A stretch of DNA of 64,000 bases from Prorocentrum cordatum (lineage: Eukaryota > Sar > Dinophyceae > Prorocentrales > Prorocentraceae): positions 601,635 through 665,634 of the forward strand of contig CAUYUJ010000181.1 in NCBI GenBank assembly GCA_963575745.1, read 5' to 3'. The notes beneath the pieces were generated by a model. The model saw nothing but the letters and a program-made list of their open reading frames with translations. It did not search any database and was not told the DNA's origin. This document shows, piece by piece, positions 1 to 11,703 of this stretch (its first letter is position 1; every line of letters starts with the position of its first letter). Made by a program: the position numbers and the translations under genes.

Positions 1-1050
1 GTTCCACCGCGCACGATGCTTCGCGCGCGCGTGCCGCCCCAGATCCCAGTCGGGGCTGGGGCCTGCCCACGGAGCGACTGCCCGAGGCGTGCCGGTTGTG
101 CGCCTCGGCTGGGAGGGCCGCCTCCAGCAACTGGCTGAGTGCTGTGCCGCCCCGGAGGCTCACCGGGAAGCGGGGCAGGCCGCGCGGGGCCCGCCAAAGG
201 GGCGAGCTCCCGCGGTGGGCGCAGCGGGGCACGCCGGGTGTGGACGAGCTTGCTGCCAGGGTGCGGCGGAGTGGCGCGGCTGCGTCGACCTTCGTGTACG
301 CATGCCAGTGCCGCGCGTTAATTAAGAATGGGGGGACGGCGGGCTGGCGCGCGCGCTCCCTCCCTCCCTCCCCTTTCCCTGCCTACAGAGATGCCTGCAG
401 GCCCTCTCTGACCACAGGCACTGCCCCCCCCTTCCCCCCTTTGCCTACCGGCGCGCCTGCAGGTGAGCGTTTTCTGATTCGGCGTTTCGACATTGGGCTG
501 AACGGGGAGGGGGAAGGGGGGGGTGCCGGCTCCAGACCTCTGCTTAGTGCGGCTGTATGGAACGGTGCGTCCTGCGGGGGAGACCCCACCTGCTCGAAAC
601 AGGCGCCACAAACAGCCAAGATCTACTCCACAGGGCGGGGAAGGGGGGGGGTGCGAGGGCCCGCGCCGATCGGCAAAGCAGTGAACAAGAAAAAGATCAC
701 CAGGCCCTCTCTGTCTGCCAGCACTCTCCCGTTCCACTGCCTACGAGCACGCCTACAGGCCCTTCTAGCCTGTATGCAATCCCTCCTTCTCCCCCCTTCT
801 CCCTTCCCTGCCTGCGCGCGTCCGCAAGCCATCCCCACCTCTAGGCGCCCCCTCTCCTACCTGCAGGCACGCGCCTACAGGCCCTCCCGGCCTGCAGACG
901 TCCGCCTTACCCCACGGGGGGATGCCTGCAGGCGCCACCCGCGGGACCTCTCTGGCTGCGAGGGCCCGCAGGGCCTCATAGGTCGGAGGCGCCCGCCGAC
1001 GGGAGGAGCGCCGCGTATGCGCGGGAAGCAACCCAATGGGTCACAGTCCA
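1..1050. other. GC-rich DNA, no gene recognised
   Basis: Mixed GC-rich sequence with short C-rich and T/C-rich runs. Several frames stay open because stops are rare at this base composition, but none shows a recognisable protein or a consistent codon pattern. I see nothing annotatable here. Confidence 0.4.
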
Positions 1051-1053
1051 ATG

Positions 1054-1640
1054 GGTCCTCCCTCCTCCATCCTCCCTGCCCCTCCGCCTCCTCCTCCGCC
1101 TCCGCCTCCTCATCCCTCCTTCTCCCTCCTTCCTCCTCCCTCCTCCTCCTCCCTCCTCCCTCCCCCTGCTCCTCCTCCATGCTCTCTCCTCCCTCTCCTC
1201 CTCCCTCCTCCCTGCCCCTCCGCCGCCTCCTCCTCCTCCGCCTCCTCTTCCCTCCTTCTCCCTTCCCTCCCTTCCCTCCTCTCCATGCTTCCTCCCTCCT
1301 CCCTCCTCCTGCCCCTCCGCCTCCTCCTCCTTCCTCCTCCCTCCTTCCTCCTCCTTCCTCTCCCCTCCTCCTCCCTCCTCCCTCCTCCCTCCTCCCTAGC
1401 CCCTCCGCCTCCTCCTCCTCCTCCGCCTCCTCCCTCCTTCTCCCTCCTTCCTCCTCCCTCTTCCTCCTCCTCCCTCCTCCCTCCTCCTCCTCCCCCTCCT
1501 GCCCCTCAGCCTCCTCCTCCTCCTCCGCCTCCTCCTCCTCCTTCTCCCTCCTTCCTCTCCCTCTTCCCTCCCTCCTCCCTCCTCCCTCCTCCCTCCTCCC
1601 TCCTCCCTCCTCCCTCCTCCCCTCGCCCTCGCCCTCGCCC
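1054..1640. repeat. TCC-rich pyrimidine tract
   Basis: About 590 bases are almost pure C/T on the plus strand, built from TCC and CCTCCTC blocks. The Ser/Pro/Leu-rich open frames on the plus strand and the Glu/Gly/Arg-rich ones on the minus strand follow from the repeat and are not taken as genes. Confidence 0.9.
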
Positions 1641-2098
1641 TTGCTGGTCTGCCTGCCCACGCCGCGGCGCAGCGGGCGACGCGTCTCCGACTCCCTGTCG
1701 ACCTCCTCTGCTGCCGCTGCCGCTCTCGGCGCAAGGCTGGGCACGGGCTCTTCGCAGCACCACCCTGGAGGATTGTAAGGCAGCTACTAATGGACAGCCT
1801 CAGAATCCAGGAAACAGTTTAATTGCATGAAACATGTAGAAAAATAGGTGATGTGAAATAGGTCAAATTTAGGCCGCTGCAGTATGTTCTTACAGAAATA
1901 ACAAAAATATACAAGGCCCCGAATGTAACGGCAGAAGCAACCACAGATTTCCCGAGGTCCGCGCGGACCCCACCCGCCCTCCTCTGGGCACCACAGACGT
2001 GCGCACCAAGGCACACGGGCCTTTGCCCGAAGCATGGTGCAGACTCTCCTGCTGAGGAGCGTCTCGCGCCAGCGAGCACCTACGGTTGGGGGACTCTG

Positions 2099-2245
2099 GG
2101 ATAGCGTGTCGCTGCGGCGGCCCCGGTGACACGCCAGGCCCTGCAAGCGGGTAGCGTGTCGCTCCGCTCCGTGGGGCGGGAGGCTCGGAAAAGCTCGGGG
2201 CGTGGACGCTCGTGGACCGGGAAATGGATAGCGTGTCGCGCCATC
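2099..2245 (+). mobile_element. AGCGTGTCGC inverted-repeat element, copy 1
   Basis: The block begins ATAGCGTGTCGCTGCGG, closes a stem with GACACGC, repeats GCGTGTCGCTCCGC, and ends near ATAGCGTGTCGCGCC. The same order of blocks recurs at 10689-10875 and 28965-29152, and inverted at 27870-27955. This marks a dispersed, highly structured short element of about 150-190 bp. Family identity is unknown. A non-autonomous DNA transposon is the simplest reading because copy 4 has good terminal inverted repeats. Confidence 0.7.
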
Positions 2246-2559
2246 GCTCACTCGATACCTGCGGATGGATATTGAGCCGGTGATTGGGTACGGATGATGA
2301 TGAAACGTTTTGTAAAGTTCGCTAGAACTGCAACTATCGCATGACAAACTTCGCCTCATGAGACGAGCTTCCATGTAATGGCCGCTGATCGTCAGAGTCT
2401 GGTGGCCCGGTGTGCCGGTTCGGTCGGTCCCCTTTTGGGCATTCGAGCCCTCGCCCTCTCGGTCCATGCCCACCTTCGGCACGTGTATTCTGAAGGTCTT
2501 CGCGCGCGACGCTTCACGATACGATCCTCCGTCTCGTCCCTCTCCTCTTTCCTGCCCCC

Positions 2560-3150
2560 CTCTCATCCTGATTATTTGTCATGCCATCTTCTCCCTTTGC
2601 CTCTGCAGCTGCCTCCTACTCGTATTCCTCCCTCCTGTCCTGCATGCTATCCCTCTTCTTCCCTGCCCCACCGCCTCTGCCTCCCCCTCCTCTGCCCCTG
2701 CCTCCTTCCTCCCCGACATCATTCCTGTCCTCGTCGTCGTCCTCGTCCTCGTTCTCGTCCTCGTGTTCCTCGTCCTCGTCCTCGTCGTCGTCGTCGTCGT
2801 CGTCCTCCTCCTCCTCATTCGCCCTCCTGTCATCCCCCCACATCGAAAGTCCCTCGCCCACATGGTCCTCCCATTCATCCTCCTCCCTGCCTCCTCCTCA
2901 CCATGCATCTCCCTCTCTGTCTCCTCATGCTTTGTGGATGCTCCTCAACCTCCTGGCCCTCCTCAACGTCGGCGTCGTCCTCCTGATGGCCCTCCCCCTC
3001 TCACTCCTGCTCCCGTCCTCCTCCTCCTCCTCCTCGTCCACCTGTTCCCTCTTCCTGTTCTTCCCTCTTCCTCCTCTCTCCTTCCTGCAGCCTCTTTATC
3101 CTCTTCCTTCTCTCCTCCTCACCTTCCTCCCCCCTACCCCTCCCATCCTC
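2560..3150. repeat. TCC/CTCGTC pyrimidine tract
   Basis: C/T-rich sequence with a (CTCGTC)n/(GTC)n core at about 2728-2815, followed to about 3330 by GTC/GCC-rich sequence. Open frames through it encode low-complexity Ser/Pro/Leu or Arg/Thr and are not supported as genes. Confidence 0.85.
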
Positions 3151-3339
3151 CCCACTGTCCTGCCGATCGCTGTCGTCACCGAAGCCGCCGTCGTCCGTAC
3201 AAACCGCGGCTGTCCCCGTGGTTGTCGTCGTTGCCGCCGTCGTCGCTGGCTTCGGCGCCTCCTTCGTGGCCGTCGCTGTTGCCGTCGCCGTCGTTGTGGC
3301 CATCGCCGCAGTCGCCGTCGCCGTCCAGGATCGGCCCCC

Positions 3340-3660
3340 ACCAGTGGGAGGGGGAGAGGGGGAAGAAAATGAGGGAGGGAGGGAGAGAGGGAGGAAGGAG
3401 AGAGGAAGGATGAAGGAGAAGGAGGGGTAAGGAGGAACGACGGAGAAGGGAGAGCGAGGAGGAAGGATAGAGGGACAGAGAGGAGGGGGGGGAGGATGCG
3501 TGGGAGGGACGACACAGAGAAGGTGAGAGAAGGAGGGGGACGACGAGGACTAGGAGGAAGTGGCGGGAGGAGAGAGGAGAGGGAGGGATGAGGGAGAACG
3601 AGGAGGGTGGATGATGAGGAGGGAGAGAGGAGGGAGAAGGGAGCAAGGATGAGACCCACT
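3340..3660. repeat. Purine-rich (GGGA) tract
   Basis: Nearly pure A/G on the plus strand with irregular GGGAGG and GAGAGG blocks. It is the opposite strand polarity of the tract just upstream, so the two could pair across about 200 bp. Confidence 0.8.
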
Positions 3661-3965
3661 GGGCCGCGCTCGGCCCCGCCGAGTAGGGCGCCTCTCCTGC
3701 AGGTCCCTCTCTGCCTGGCGCGCCTGGGCTTCCAGCGCTCCGATTCGCCGGTCCTCCGCGAGGCGGAGGGGGGAAGAGCAGCGGGAGAAGGGAGGAGCAG
3801 GGAAGGGAGGAGGGCATCGGCCGGCTATGGGTTCGTGACAACGAAAGCGCCTTCGCACCACTGAGGTGAGAGATGAGCAAACGGGGGTCCGATCCAGGTT
3901 CGGAGGTGGCCCGATCAAAGAGGGAGCCTGGAACCGCTCCGAGTCCGAGGGGGGAGGGAGGTAGG

Positions 3966-4632
3966 GGGGAGGAGGAGGAGGAGGAGGAGGAGGAGGAGGA
4001 GGAGGAGGAGGAGGAGGAGGAGGAGGAGGAGGAGGAGGGGCGGAGGAAGGAAAACGCATGGGGCATGAGCGGGAGCCCGGGACGAGGAGGCCCGAGGGGG
4101 GAGGAGGTAGGGAGGGAATGCAGAGAAGGATGCGAGAGGAGGAAGAAGGAGGAGGAAGGAGGAGGAGGAGGAGGAAGCAGGAGGAGGAGGACGGGGGAGG
4201 AGGAGAGGGGGCCGAAGGGGAAGGCAGAGGAGCGCGGAGAGAGGGAGGAGGGAGGAGGAGGAGGAGGAGGAGGAGGAGGAGGAGGAGGAGGAGGAGGAGG
4301 AGGAGGAGGAGGAGGAGGAGGAGGAGGAGGAGGGAGGAGGAGGAGGAGGGAGGAGGAGGAGGAGAGGAGGAGGAGGAGGAGGGGGAGGGGAGGGGGAGGA
4401 GGAGGCGGAGGGGGAGGAGGAGAGGAGGAGGAGGAGGAGGAGGAGGAGGAGGAGGAGGAGGAGGAGGAGACACTCGAACTGACCGAATGAATAGGAGGAA
4501 AAGGAGGAAAAGGAGGAGGAGGAGGAGGAGGAGGAGACACTCGAACTGACCGAATGCATAGGAGGAAAAGGAGGAAAAGGAGGAGGAGGAGGAGGAGGAG
4601 GAGGAGGAGGAGGAGGGAGGAGGAGGGGGGGA
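3966..4632. repeat. GGA microsatellite with internal 67-bp duplication
   Basis: (GGA)n runs at 3968-4037 and through most of 4130-4630. Near the end a segment beginning GACACTCGAACTGACCGAAT, followed by GGAGGAAAA blocks, occurs twice (about 4469 and 4535). Unequal exchange has therefore duplicated unique sequence together with the repeat. Confidence 0.95.
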
Positions 4633-4639
4633 ACGCAGC

Positions 4640-6990
4640 GGGGCCTGGCGCCGGACGCGCACGCGGAGGGAGGGCCAGCGCGCACGCCCCCGAAGCGCTG
4701 GCCAGACGCGGGGAGGGTCTCGCTCGGCACGAAGGCCGGCTGAGTTCACAGGAAGACCCCTGAGCCTCCGGGAGGCGACCTGCCTTAGGAGGGCCAGGAG
4801 CATGAGGGATAAGTAAAGAAACAAACTCTATACACCGACGCTTTTCCCGACCCTGCGCTGAGATTCGCACAGGAGCGCGGATCCTGGTACACACGGGATC
4901 CTGGTGTGTACATGGTTCATTGTTTCCCTCGGAAAACGGGGGACAAGTGTACACCACACCACCCCGACGTCGCCCCCGACCCTCAAAAAGTCATGGGATT
5001 GAAAAAAACAACCCGCCACTGGTAATGTATACGTTCCAGCTTCCGAACGAGGAGGTCTTTGTCTGCAGATGCATCGAACCGAGCCGCCCATCTGTATCCG
5101 CCCCCATGTGAAAAAGAGGGCCTCAGCAGTGAGGCCACGCCTTCTTCGTATTGTTAGGGTTAGGGGCCAGTCTGCCCTCGATGGAAGGAGACGGGTCCTA
5201 CGGCGGATTCACGTTGTGGCGACTTCGGTGGCTCCTGACACCCAGGGGCCGAGAACGAATAGCGAACACCGGTGCCGCATCAGATTCCCCGTCCCCCATG
5301 ATCGATGATGGCGGGGGATCTGACTTGCGCTTCGCAGCGGTCGTCACCCGACGCGCCAACTTTGAATTTCGGGGGCAAGTGGGGCGTTCCCTAATTGCTT
5401 CCGCATGCCGCCGCGTGGATTTCTCAGCCTATACCGACTTGCGCTTTTTCGATCGCCCGATCGTTCCATACTGTCCGATTCCGAATCGCTGGCGGCGCTC
5501 AACCTCCATCGCCCGCGGCGGGGTTCCATCAGACCACGAACCTGCCGCAGAGGAAAAGGGATCCTGGCATGTTTTCTCCCTTTGGGGAACCCTGGGGCCT
5601 TCTGGGAGCACCAGAGCCGTCAACAACACCGGGATCCGGGGCCTGTCTTCCTCGAGGCCCCCTTCCTGCAGGACGGCGTGCGGCCGCTTCTGCGCGCGGC
5701 CATCCGGTAACATTGAGTGCTCAGGTGCCCGGGTGCCTGGCACGGTCTGCTTGCCTGACGCCCTCCACGACCTGAGCTCGGCGAGGTGATGGTCGCTTGG
5801 CTGCAATATGCTCGCTGCCCACCAGTGGGCCCTGGGAACGGCAGGTTTGGTCTTGTTGCACCGTGTCCGAAAACCTGGCTCTTGAATATGAGCAAGCTTT
5901 TCAAACAAGCAAAACAAACAGGCGCTGATCGCCGAAACGGAAACACACTGCGCAGGAATCATCGCCGGGAACCTGAACAAAAACAACAACAACGACGGAA
6001 CTGGGAAAAACACAACGACAGAATTGGCAAACAAACATTGCAAAACGGAACCCGAATACACTTCCCCATCGTTTTCAGGGTCCACTAAGTGCTGCCCTGA
6101 TTCTCGACCAGGAGGCTGCGATCAGGTCGAAGGTCAGCCGGAGGATGCGGGCAAAGACGTAGGATCCTCGGCCGCCCATCCTGATGCAGCAGCCGCGGCG
6201 TTGGGCCAAACACCACGGAATGCAACAGTACAATTGCAATGATGCATCCTTGCGGAACGGGTGTTGGGCTGTGAGTATCGGGCACACGCTGACATGGACT
6301 ACGGATCCGTGGATCTGGCGAGTGGATCTGGCGAGCGAGCGCCAGATCCATGGATCGGGAAGAGTACCCCCCGAAGCATGACGCCGGTGCCGCCTGCTTT
6401 GGCGGCGGAGCGCACCACTCGTGTATGGGGAAGGAGGGGCCCGTGGCAAACCCGCGCGCCTTGATCCATGTGGGCGTTTCCTCGGCAATCGCGAGAACCA
6501 CGAGGATGGCAGGACACCCTCAAATACGCGCAGCCCTTTGGAAGTGCGTGCGCACAACTTGGGATTGCGGATGCCGCCAGGAGGAGAACGAAGCGGGGGC
6601 AGCAGGAGGCTCGTTTTGCGGACACCTGGGTCACGTCCAACGTCGGCTGGTTCGCCGGACTATCGGGTCGCGGCGCAAGAAGGTCGCAAGAGTACGACGC
6701 GCGAGCGGAAACAAAAACGAAGGCACGTCGCTAAAAACGCCTCCTCACCCTCCTCCCTGCATGCTCCTCCTCCCGCATCCTGCTCCTAGATTGTATTAGA
6801 GCATACAAGAACTTCCCCATAATACCCTAGACACTCCACCCAAGAGCAGAACTGTACAGCCACCCATCCTCATTGTTCTCTTCTCCCTCGTCCTCGCCCT
6901 CGTCCCCACCACCCCACCGAACCCCAGCCCACCGAAAAAGACAGGAGCCACCAAAAATCTCCAAGAGCCCTCCGAAAACCAGTAGGGACC
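4640..6990. other. Unique-looking DNA without recognised genes
   Basis: Mixed-composition sequence. Frames of 100-200 codons are open on both strands but none shows a recognisable domain, a steady codon pattern, or a believable start. An inverted repeat at 6301-6360 is listed separately. A gene fragment cannot be excluded. Confidence 0.35.
6301..6360. repeat. Inverted repeat of GGATCTGGCG
   Basis: GGATCTGGCG occurs at 6311-6320 and 6324-6333 and its reverse complement at 6340-6349, with GATCC flanks that extend the symmetry. A short cruciform-capable site of unknown function. Confidence 0.7.
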
Positions 6991-6994
6991 ACAG

Positions 6995-7225
6995 GTACAC
7001 TCACACACGCACACACACCTGAACACACGCACACACATCTTTGGCCCTTTGGCGTTGCGGCACTGCGCGCAGCGACAGGGCGTAGAAGGTTGGAAAGCAG
7101 CAACCGCAGGCGCGCGTCTAAGACACACACGCACACACATGAGCACACACTCACAGACACACACACACACACACACAAACACACGCACACACACGCACAC
7201 ACATACACACACACACACACACGCA
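6995..7225. repeat. CA dinucleotide repeat
   Basis: Interrupted (CA)n with CG substitutions, densest at 7120-7222. The Cys/Val-rich minus frame and His/Thr-rich plus frames across it come from the repeat. Confidence 0.95.
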
Positions 7226-7229
7226 CAGA

Positions 7230-7975
7230 AACCTCTCAAAAGCCACCACGACCCACACCCTCGGCAAAAACCTTCTCCTCTTCCTCCTCATTGTCCTCCT
7301 TCTGCTGCTTGTACTCCCCCTCGCTCCTAAATCTCACGCAACCCCGTCTCTATGAGGGGGGTGTCCTGACCGAAACCGTGCCCGACAAATCCGCCCGAGT
7401 GTGACCGGAACCAGCGCCCGATTTTTTCCGACTGCGCCCGAGTGTGACCGAAACGGCTGGTTCGAAGCCAATGCGATTTCAGTTCATCTCGGCCACACTA
7501 CGTTTTCGGCCACCACTTCGGGCACGTTCTCGATAACTATTTTGCTTCGGCCACACACAAACCCTTTTGGCTGACAGGGACCAGGCGCCAAGGCAAATCC
7601 TCCGTCTCCCAATCTTTGGCGGCGCGCACAGGGGGGTATGGGGAGGGGAGAAGGCTTCTTAGAAGGAGGCTGCTTCTTAGAAGGTGCTGGCCCTGCATCT
7701 ACAAACAAGGCCCGCGCCTTCTACGAAGCAGGGGTGCTTCTAAAAAGCTATTCCCCCTCCCCCTGCCCCCCTCTGCGCGTGGCTGACCTCTCCTGATCGA
7801 TCAGGCGTGCAAGTCAGGGGTGCAGGGAGGAGGCGACCGTGCCCCCTGCACGATCGCGCAGCGGCAGGCGCCGTGCGGGCCGCGCCCAAAGCGCGTTTGC
7901 CCGCGCTTCCCCTGGAAATTCCGGTCTGTGGCTGCTCTACTCCGAGACGCCCGTGGAGGCCAGGAGGGAGGGGAG
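7230..7975. other. No gene recognised
   Basis: Contains a short direct repeat (GCCCGAGTGTGACCG at about 7395 and 7436) and paired TTCTTAGAAGG blocks at about 7655-7685. No coding block is convincing. Confidence 0.35.
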
Positions 7976-7976
7976 A

Positions 7977-8017
7977 GGACGGCCCTCCTTCTCCTCCTCT
8001 TCCTCCTCCTCTTCCTT

Positions 8018-8059
<42 letters not shown>

Positions 8060-8092
8060 CTCCTCCTCCTCCTCCTCCTCGGTATTCCTCGG
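7977..8092. repeat. TCC/TCG microsatellite
   Basis: (CTC)n and (CTCGTC)n repeat immediately upstream of composite element I, copy A. A C/T tract stands in the same place upstream of copy B. Confidence 0.95.
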
Positions 8093-8120
8093 TCCTCCAA
8101 CCCTCTTCCTTGATACATAA

Positions 8121-9000
8121 CTCCTCCCTGTCGCACCCCGAGGCTGGTCGAAAGGGCGTGCCAGGCGTTTCGCTTGAGGTTTCCTCACCACCTATGGTCC
8201 TGAAGCTTGAAATGAACAGCAATTTCAAAGATGGAGGGCGGTCCGATTTCAAAATGTGGCTCTCGCCTTAGCGCTGCGAACGTTCATCTTCAAATTTGCA
8301 AGAGGTGTGCAGACGGAGTGCGCAACGCTTTCAAAAAGTGGCTCTCGCCTTGGCGCAGCGCGCATTCGTTTTACGCATATGTAAGAACTTTATGAAAGGC
8401 GGTCCGCTTTCAAAAGGTGGTATTAGCCTGAACAACGCAAACACTCGTCTTAAACAGTTGCAAGAGCTTCATGACTGGATAGCGGCCCGCTTTCAAAAAG
8501 GTGGCTTTCGCTCTGGCGCCGCGTACACTCATTGGAAACATTGGCAAGATCTTCACGGATGCCCGCTTTCAACATGTGGCTCTCGCCTTAGCGCTGCGTA
8601 CATTCGTCTTCAATGGTTGTAAGAGCTTCACGGATTGAGGGCGGCTCCTTTTCAAGATGTGGCTCTCGCCTGTAGCGCCGCGCACATTCGTCTTAAGAGT
8701 TCGCAGCAGTGTCGGAAAGTCAGGATGCAACAGTCACGCTGATTCAAGGTGTTGAAGTCACAGGAGTGGTGTTCTGACACAATTCAGGATCGTTGAGATG
8801 CAACAGTAACGGTGACTCGCGGCGTTGAAGTCGCAGGACTAGCGTTCTGGTACAATTCTGGATTATCAAGCAGTTGTCTTCCAACAAGGCGCTTCTCACA
8901 GTAACATGAACCCTTGTAAAGGGTCATTGAAGAAACGACTAGGGAGAAGGTTTATTGCAATGTCGCTGGAGAATATTGGCTTTGCACTGGTCCTCGTCCT
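8121..9000 (+). mobile_element. Composite repeat element I, copy A
   Basis: Begins near CTGTCGCACCCCGAGGC (8129-8145). It then holds six to seven degenerate tandem units of about 75-85 bp, each with TTTCAAAA, GTGGCTCTCGCC, GCGCACATTCGT and GCAAGAGCTTCACGGATT blocks (8220-8700). A unique tail with paired GATGCAACAGT and GTTGAAGT blocks follows, running straight into a TCC tract. The same order of parts is found at 31948-32755. It has no coding capacity. Both ends abut TCC tracts, so the microsatellite may belong to the element. Confidence 0.85.
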
Positions 9001-9240
9001 CCTCCTCCTCCTCCTCCGCCTCCTATTCCTCCTACGCTTCCTCGGTACACCTCCTCCTCCTCCTCCTCCTCCTCCTCCTCCTCCTCCTCCTCCTCTTCGA
9101 TCCTCCTCGGTCCTCCTCCTCCTCCTCCTCCTCCTCGACCCCACTCGCTCCTCCTCCTCTTCCTCCTCCTCCTTCTCCTCCTGCTCCTCCTCCTCCTCCC
9201 ACTCCTCCTCCTCCTGCTCCTCCTGCTCCTCGACGCTCCC
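8990..9240. repeat. TCC microsatellite
   Basis: (TCC)n with minor interruptions directly after composite element I. Open frames encode Leu, Ser or Pro homopolymers and are not taken as genes. Confidence 0.95.
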
Positions 9241-9349
9241 CCTCAACCGTGGAGCCCGCAACGCGGAGGTTCACGGTGGACGAGGTAGTGAGATTGGGCT
9301 CGGGAGCTTCGGGCTGCTCCAGGGCTCCAGGGGCCCTGAGGGGTTGGAG

Positions 9350-9896
9350 CGAGGAGCAGGAGGACGAGGAGGAGGAGGAGGAGGAGGAGGAGGAGGAGGA
9401 GGAGGAGGAGGAACATCGAAGAGAAGGAGGAGGAGGAGGAGGAGGGGGAGGAGGAGGAGGAGAAGGAGGAGGAGGAGGAGGAGAAGGAGGGGGAGGAGGA
9501 GGAGAGGAGGAGGAGGAGGAGGAGGAGGAGGAGGAGGAGGAGGAGGAGGAGGAGGGGAGGAGGAGGAGGGGGAGGAGGAGGAGGAGGAGGAGGAGGAGGA
9601 GATGGAGGAGTGCCCCAAAAGAAGGAGGGGGAGCAGGGAGGAGGAGGAGGAGGAGGAGGAGGAGGAGGAGGAGGAGGAGGGAGGAGGGAGGAGGTGAAGG
9701 AGCAGAAGGAGGAGGAGGAGGAGGAGGAGGAGGACGATGGAGCGGCTGAGAAGGATGAGGATGACGAGGACGGAGCGAGGAGAAGGGGGGAGGCAGACGC
9801 GCGTAGTGCGTAGAGGCGTGAAGTCACCTCGCCGCCGACTTACGCGGGGGAGAAGAAGGAGAAGACGAGGAGGATGAGAGGATGAGGATGAGGACG

Positions 9897-9938
<42 letters not shown>

Positions 9939-10150
9939 GTGAGGAGGAGGAGGAGGAGGAGGAGGAGGAGGAGGAGGAGGAGGAGGAGGAGGAGGAGGGA
10001 GGAGGGGGATGGAGGAGGACGAAGAGGAGGAGGAGGAGTGGAAGAAACAAGGTAATTATAGTTTGATAGAGGAGGAGGAGGAGGAGGAGGAGGAGGAGAA
10101 GGAGGACGAGGAGGAGGAAGAGGATGAGGAAGAGGAGGAGTAGGAAGAGG
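9350..10150. repeat. GGA microsatellite with internal GAT run
   Basis: Eight hundred bases of (GGA)n and variants, with a pure (GAT)n segment at about 9899-9938. It lies 110 bp from the TCC tract at 8990-9240, so this is a long inverted pair. Confidence 0.95.
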
Positions 10151-10330
10151 AGAAGACGGGAACAAGGAGATAGGAGGGCAAGAGGGAAGAGAGTAACATT
10201 GAGGCGGTGGGAGGCAGAAGGGCGGACGAAGAGAACAAAAGAGAAGAGAGGACCCAGGAGGACGAAAGAGCACGACAAGCAGAAGAATCAAGACCAAGGA
10301 CGGGGAGAGGAAAAAGCGACGCGCCCCTCC

Positions 10331-10546
10331 CTACTGCTCGGGGGCGTCGGGCAGGCACAGCTCGCACACGCTTGGGTCCCTCAGCAGCTCGGCCCCGCGC
10401 ACGCGCATGTAATGCGCTGGCAGCAGCAGCTCCACCGGGTGCTGGAGGCGCACCTCCGCCGTCCCGCGGTGCCGGTACTCGGCCTCGCCGTCGGCGCCCC
10501 TAACTGCATACCAGCCGTCGATCTCGCGCCAGACCTCAACGGGCAA
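10331..10546 (-). CDS. WW-like exon, unrecognised protein (partial)
   Basis: A minus-strand block reads VEVWREIDGWYAVRGADGE and continues EYRHRGTAEVRLQHPVELL to a stop after PDAPEQ. The spacing of W, a DGE turn, an aromatic residue, T and HPVE resembles a WW-type fold, a module common in dinoflagellate proteins, but the second Trp is absent and this is inference. There is no convincing ATG. The block is preceded by TTGAG|GT and probably starts at a splice acceptor. It lies downstream, on the same strand, of a second WW-like block at 11071-11703, so both may be exons of one gene. The short inverted-repeat element at 10689-10875 lies between them. Confidence 0.5.
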   Translation of the reverse strand: MPVEVWREIDGWYAVRGADGEAEYRHRGTAEVRLQHPVELLLPAHYMRVRGAELLRDPSVCELCLPDAPEQ

Positions 10547-10688
10547 GACACCAGGTCAGCAGAAGCTTCTGAAGCTCCGTGCGGCCGTCTTGGGTCGGCA
10601 CTGACCCCCCTGGCGGCGTCGTGCGCCAGGCGGCCGCCAGGGAGTTCGAAGAATTCAGCGCGGAGCTCCAGAAGCGTATGATGACGGT

Positions 10689-10875
10689 CGGGCACTGTTT
10701 CATCACGTGTCGCTGCGGCGGCCCCGGCGACACGCTCTGCCTTCCACGGGCAGCGCGTCGCTCCACTCCGCGGGCCGGGAGGCTGGAAAGAGCTCGGGAC
10801 GTCGACGCCTGGGAATGACGGCGTGGACAGCGTGTCGCGCCGCAGCACGGTAGATCAGAACTGGCGGCGCGGCAC
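10689..10875 (+). mobile_element. AGCGTGTCGC inverted-repeat element, copy 2
   Basis: Same order of blocks as copy 1: GTGTCGCTGCGGCGGCCCCG, GACACGC, GCGCGTCGCTCC, GGCCGGGAGGCT, GCGTGTCGCGCC. It ends near GCGGCACGCTGAGCC, which is inverted relative to the left end. It lies between two coding blocks of the same strand and may be intronic. Confidence 0.7.
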
Positions 10876-11070
10876 GCTGAGCCAAAGTTCCTGACCGTAT
10901 GTCTCTGTTGCTGCTTCTCCGAGTGGGACTCGGAAGGACATACTAGTACGAGGCGGCCTCCTCGGAGGCGCCCGTCCGACCGGAACATGTAGTACAAGCG
11001 TCCTGTGACAAATAATCTAGCTCCCCTCAGCAGTAGGGGTGTGGCCAGAGGGCGCCCACCACGGAACTCA

Positions 11071-11703
11071 TGCTACAGCATTGCTCGGCGCGCGCGTCGC
11101 GCCCGGTGTCTGAAAGACGGGTGGTGAGGATGCAAGACGCTTGGAGGCTCAAAGCTGGGATTTTTGGGGCGGCGGGCGACCAGCGAAAACGGCAAAAGGG
11201 ACGGACGGGCCGCACAGGTCGGGGAGACGTAAGACTCGGGAACGGGGGACTCGGGTTGGCCTGACGGGGCCATCATGAAAATGACGAGACCCAATCTGAA
11301 GTTTGTCGCGAACTCCCGCTGCAGACATCCCACGAACAGTGCGTCAAAATCCGGGACACGCTCGTCAGAAAGCGTTGGCAAGCCCGAGCTCCGGCGCGCT
11401 CGAGTCTGACGCCTCCCCGAGCAAGCAAGGACACCAGGGCACCCCAGATGAAGGCGCGCGTCCTTCCTTACTGTACTGCAGGCGCGTTGACTGTATAGCG
11501 TGCTGCGGTGGCGCCGATCGAAGGCCTCCGCGTCCCACCGCTGCAGCGCCTCGTCCAGCAGGCGGCCGCGGCGGCCAGGGGCCTCCGCGAGGCAGCGGCG
11601 GGCGAGCTACGCCAGCTGCCCCAAGAATGGCTCCAGGGGGTGCGCCCGCGACGCCTCGCCCGTCACGCGGTTCTGGAACAGCAGCCCGTCCGGGCCTCGC
11701 TGG
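11071..11703 (-). pseudogene. WW-like gene fragment with in-frame stop
   Basis: One minus-strand frame stays coding-like from 11703 to a stop at 11071-11073, except for a single TAG at 11607-11609. It starts after GTGCCAG with RGPDGLLFQNRVTGEAS and RAHPLEPFLGQLA, which resembles the second half of a WW domain (a DG turn, N-x-x-T-G-E, HPLE). After the TAG it continues in the same frame with LARRCLAEAPGRRGRLLDEA and LQRWDAEAFDRRH, with GC-rich third positions throughout. The upstream flank holds a terminal repeat of the TCGGGC element family at about 11717-11750. The TAG may be a disabling mutation, or the exon may splice before it. The product is not recognised. Confidence 0.5.

Noticed and set aside
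96-1778. 560-codon open frame over the first 1.8 kb
   Set aside because: Most of it is the TCC tract. The remainder has no domain or consistent codon pattern, and the opposite strand is just as open.
3176-4957. 593-codon minus-strand frame rich in Ser, Pro and Leu
   Set aside because: It is the translation of GGA/TCC microsatellite and purine tracts. Homopolymer runs follow the repeat.
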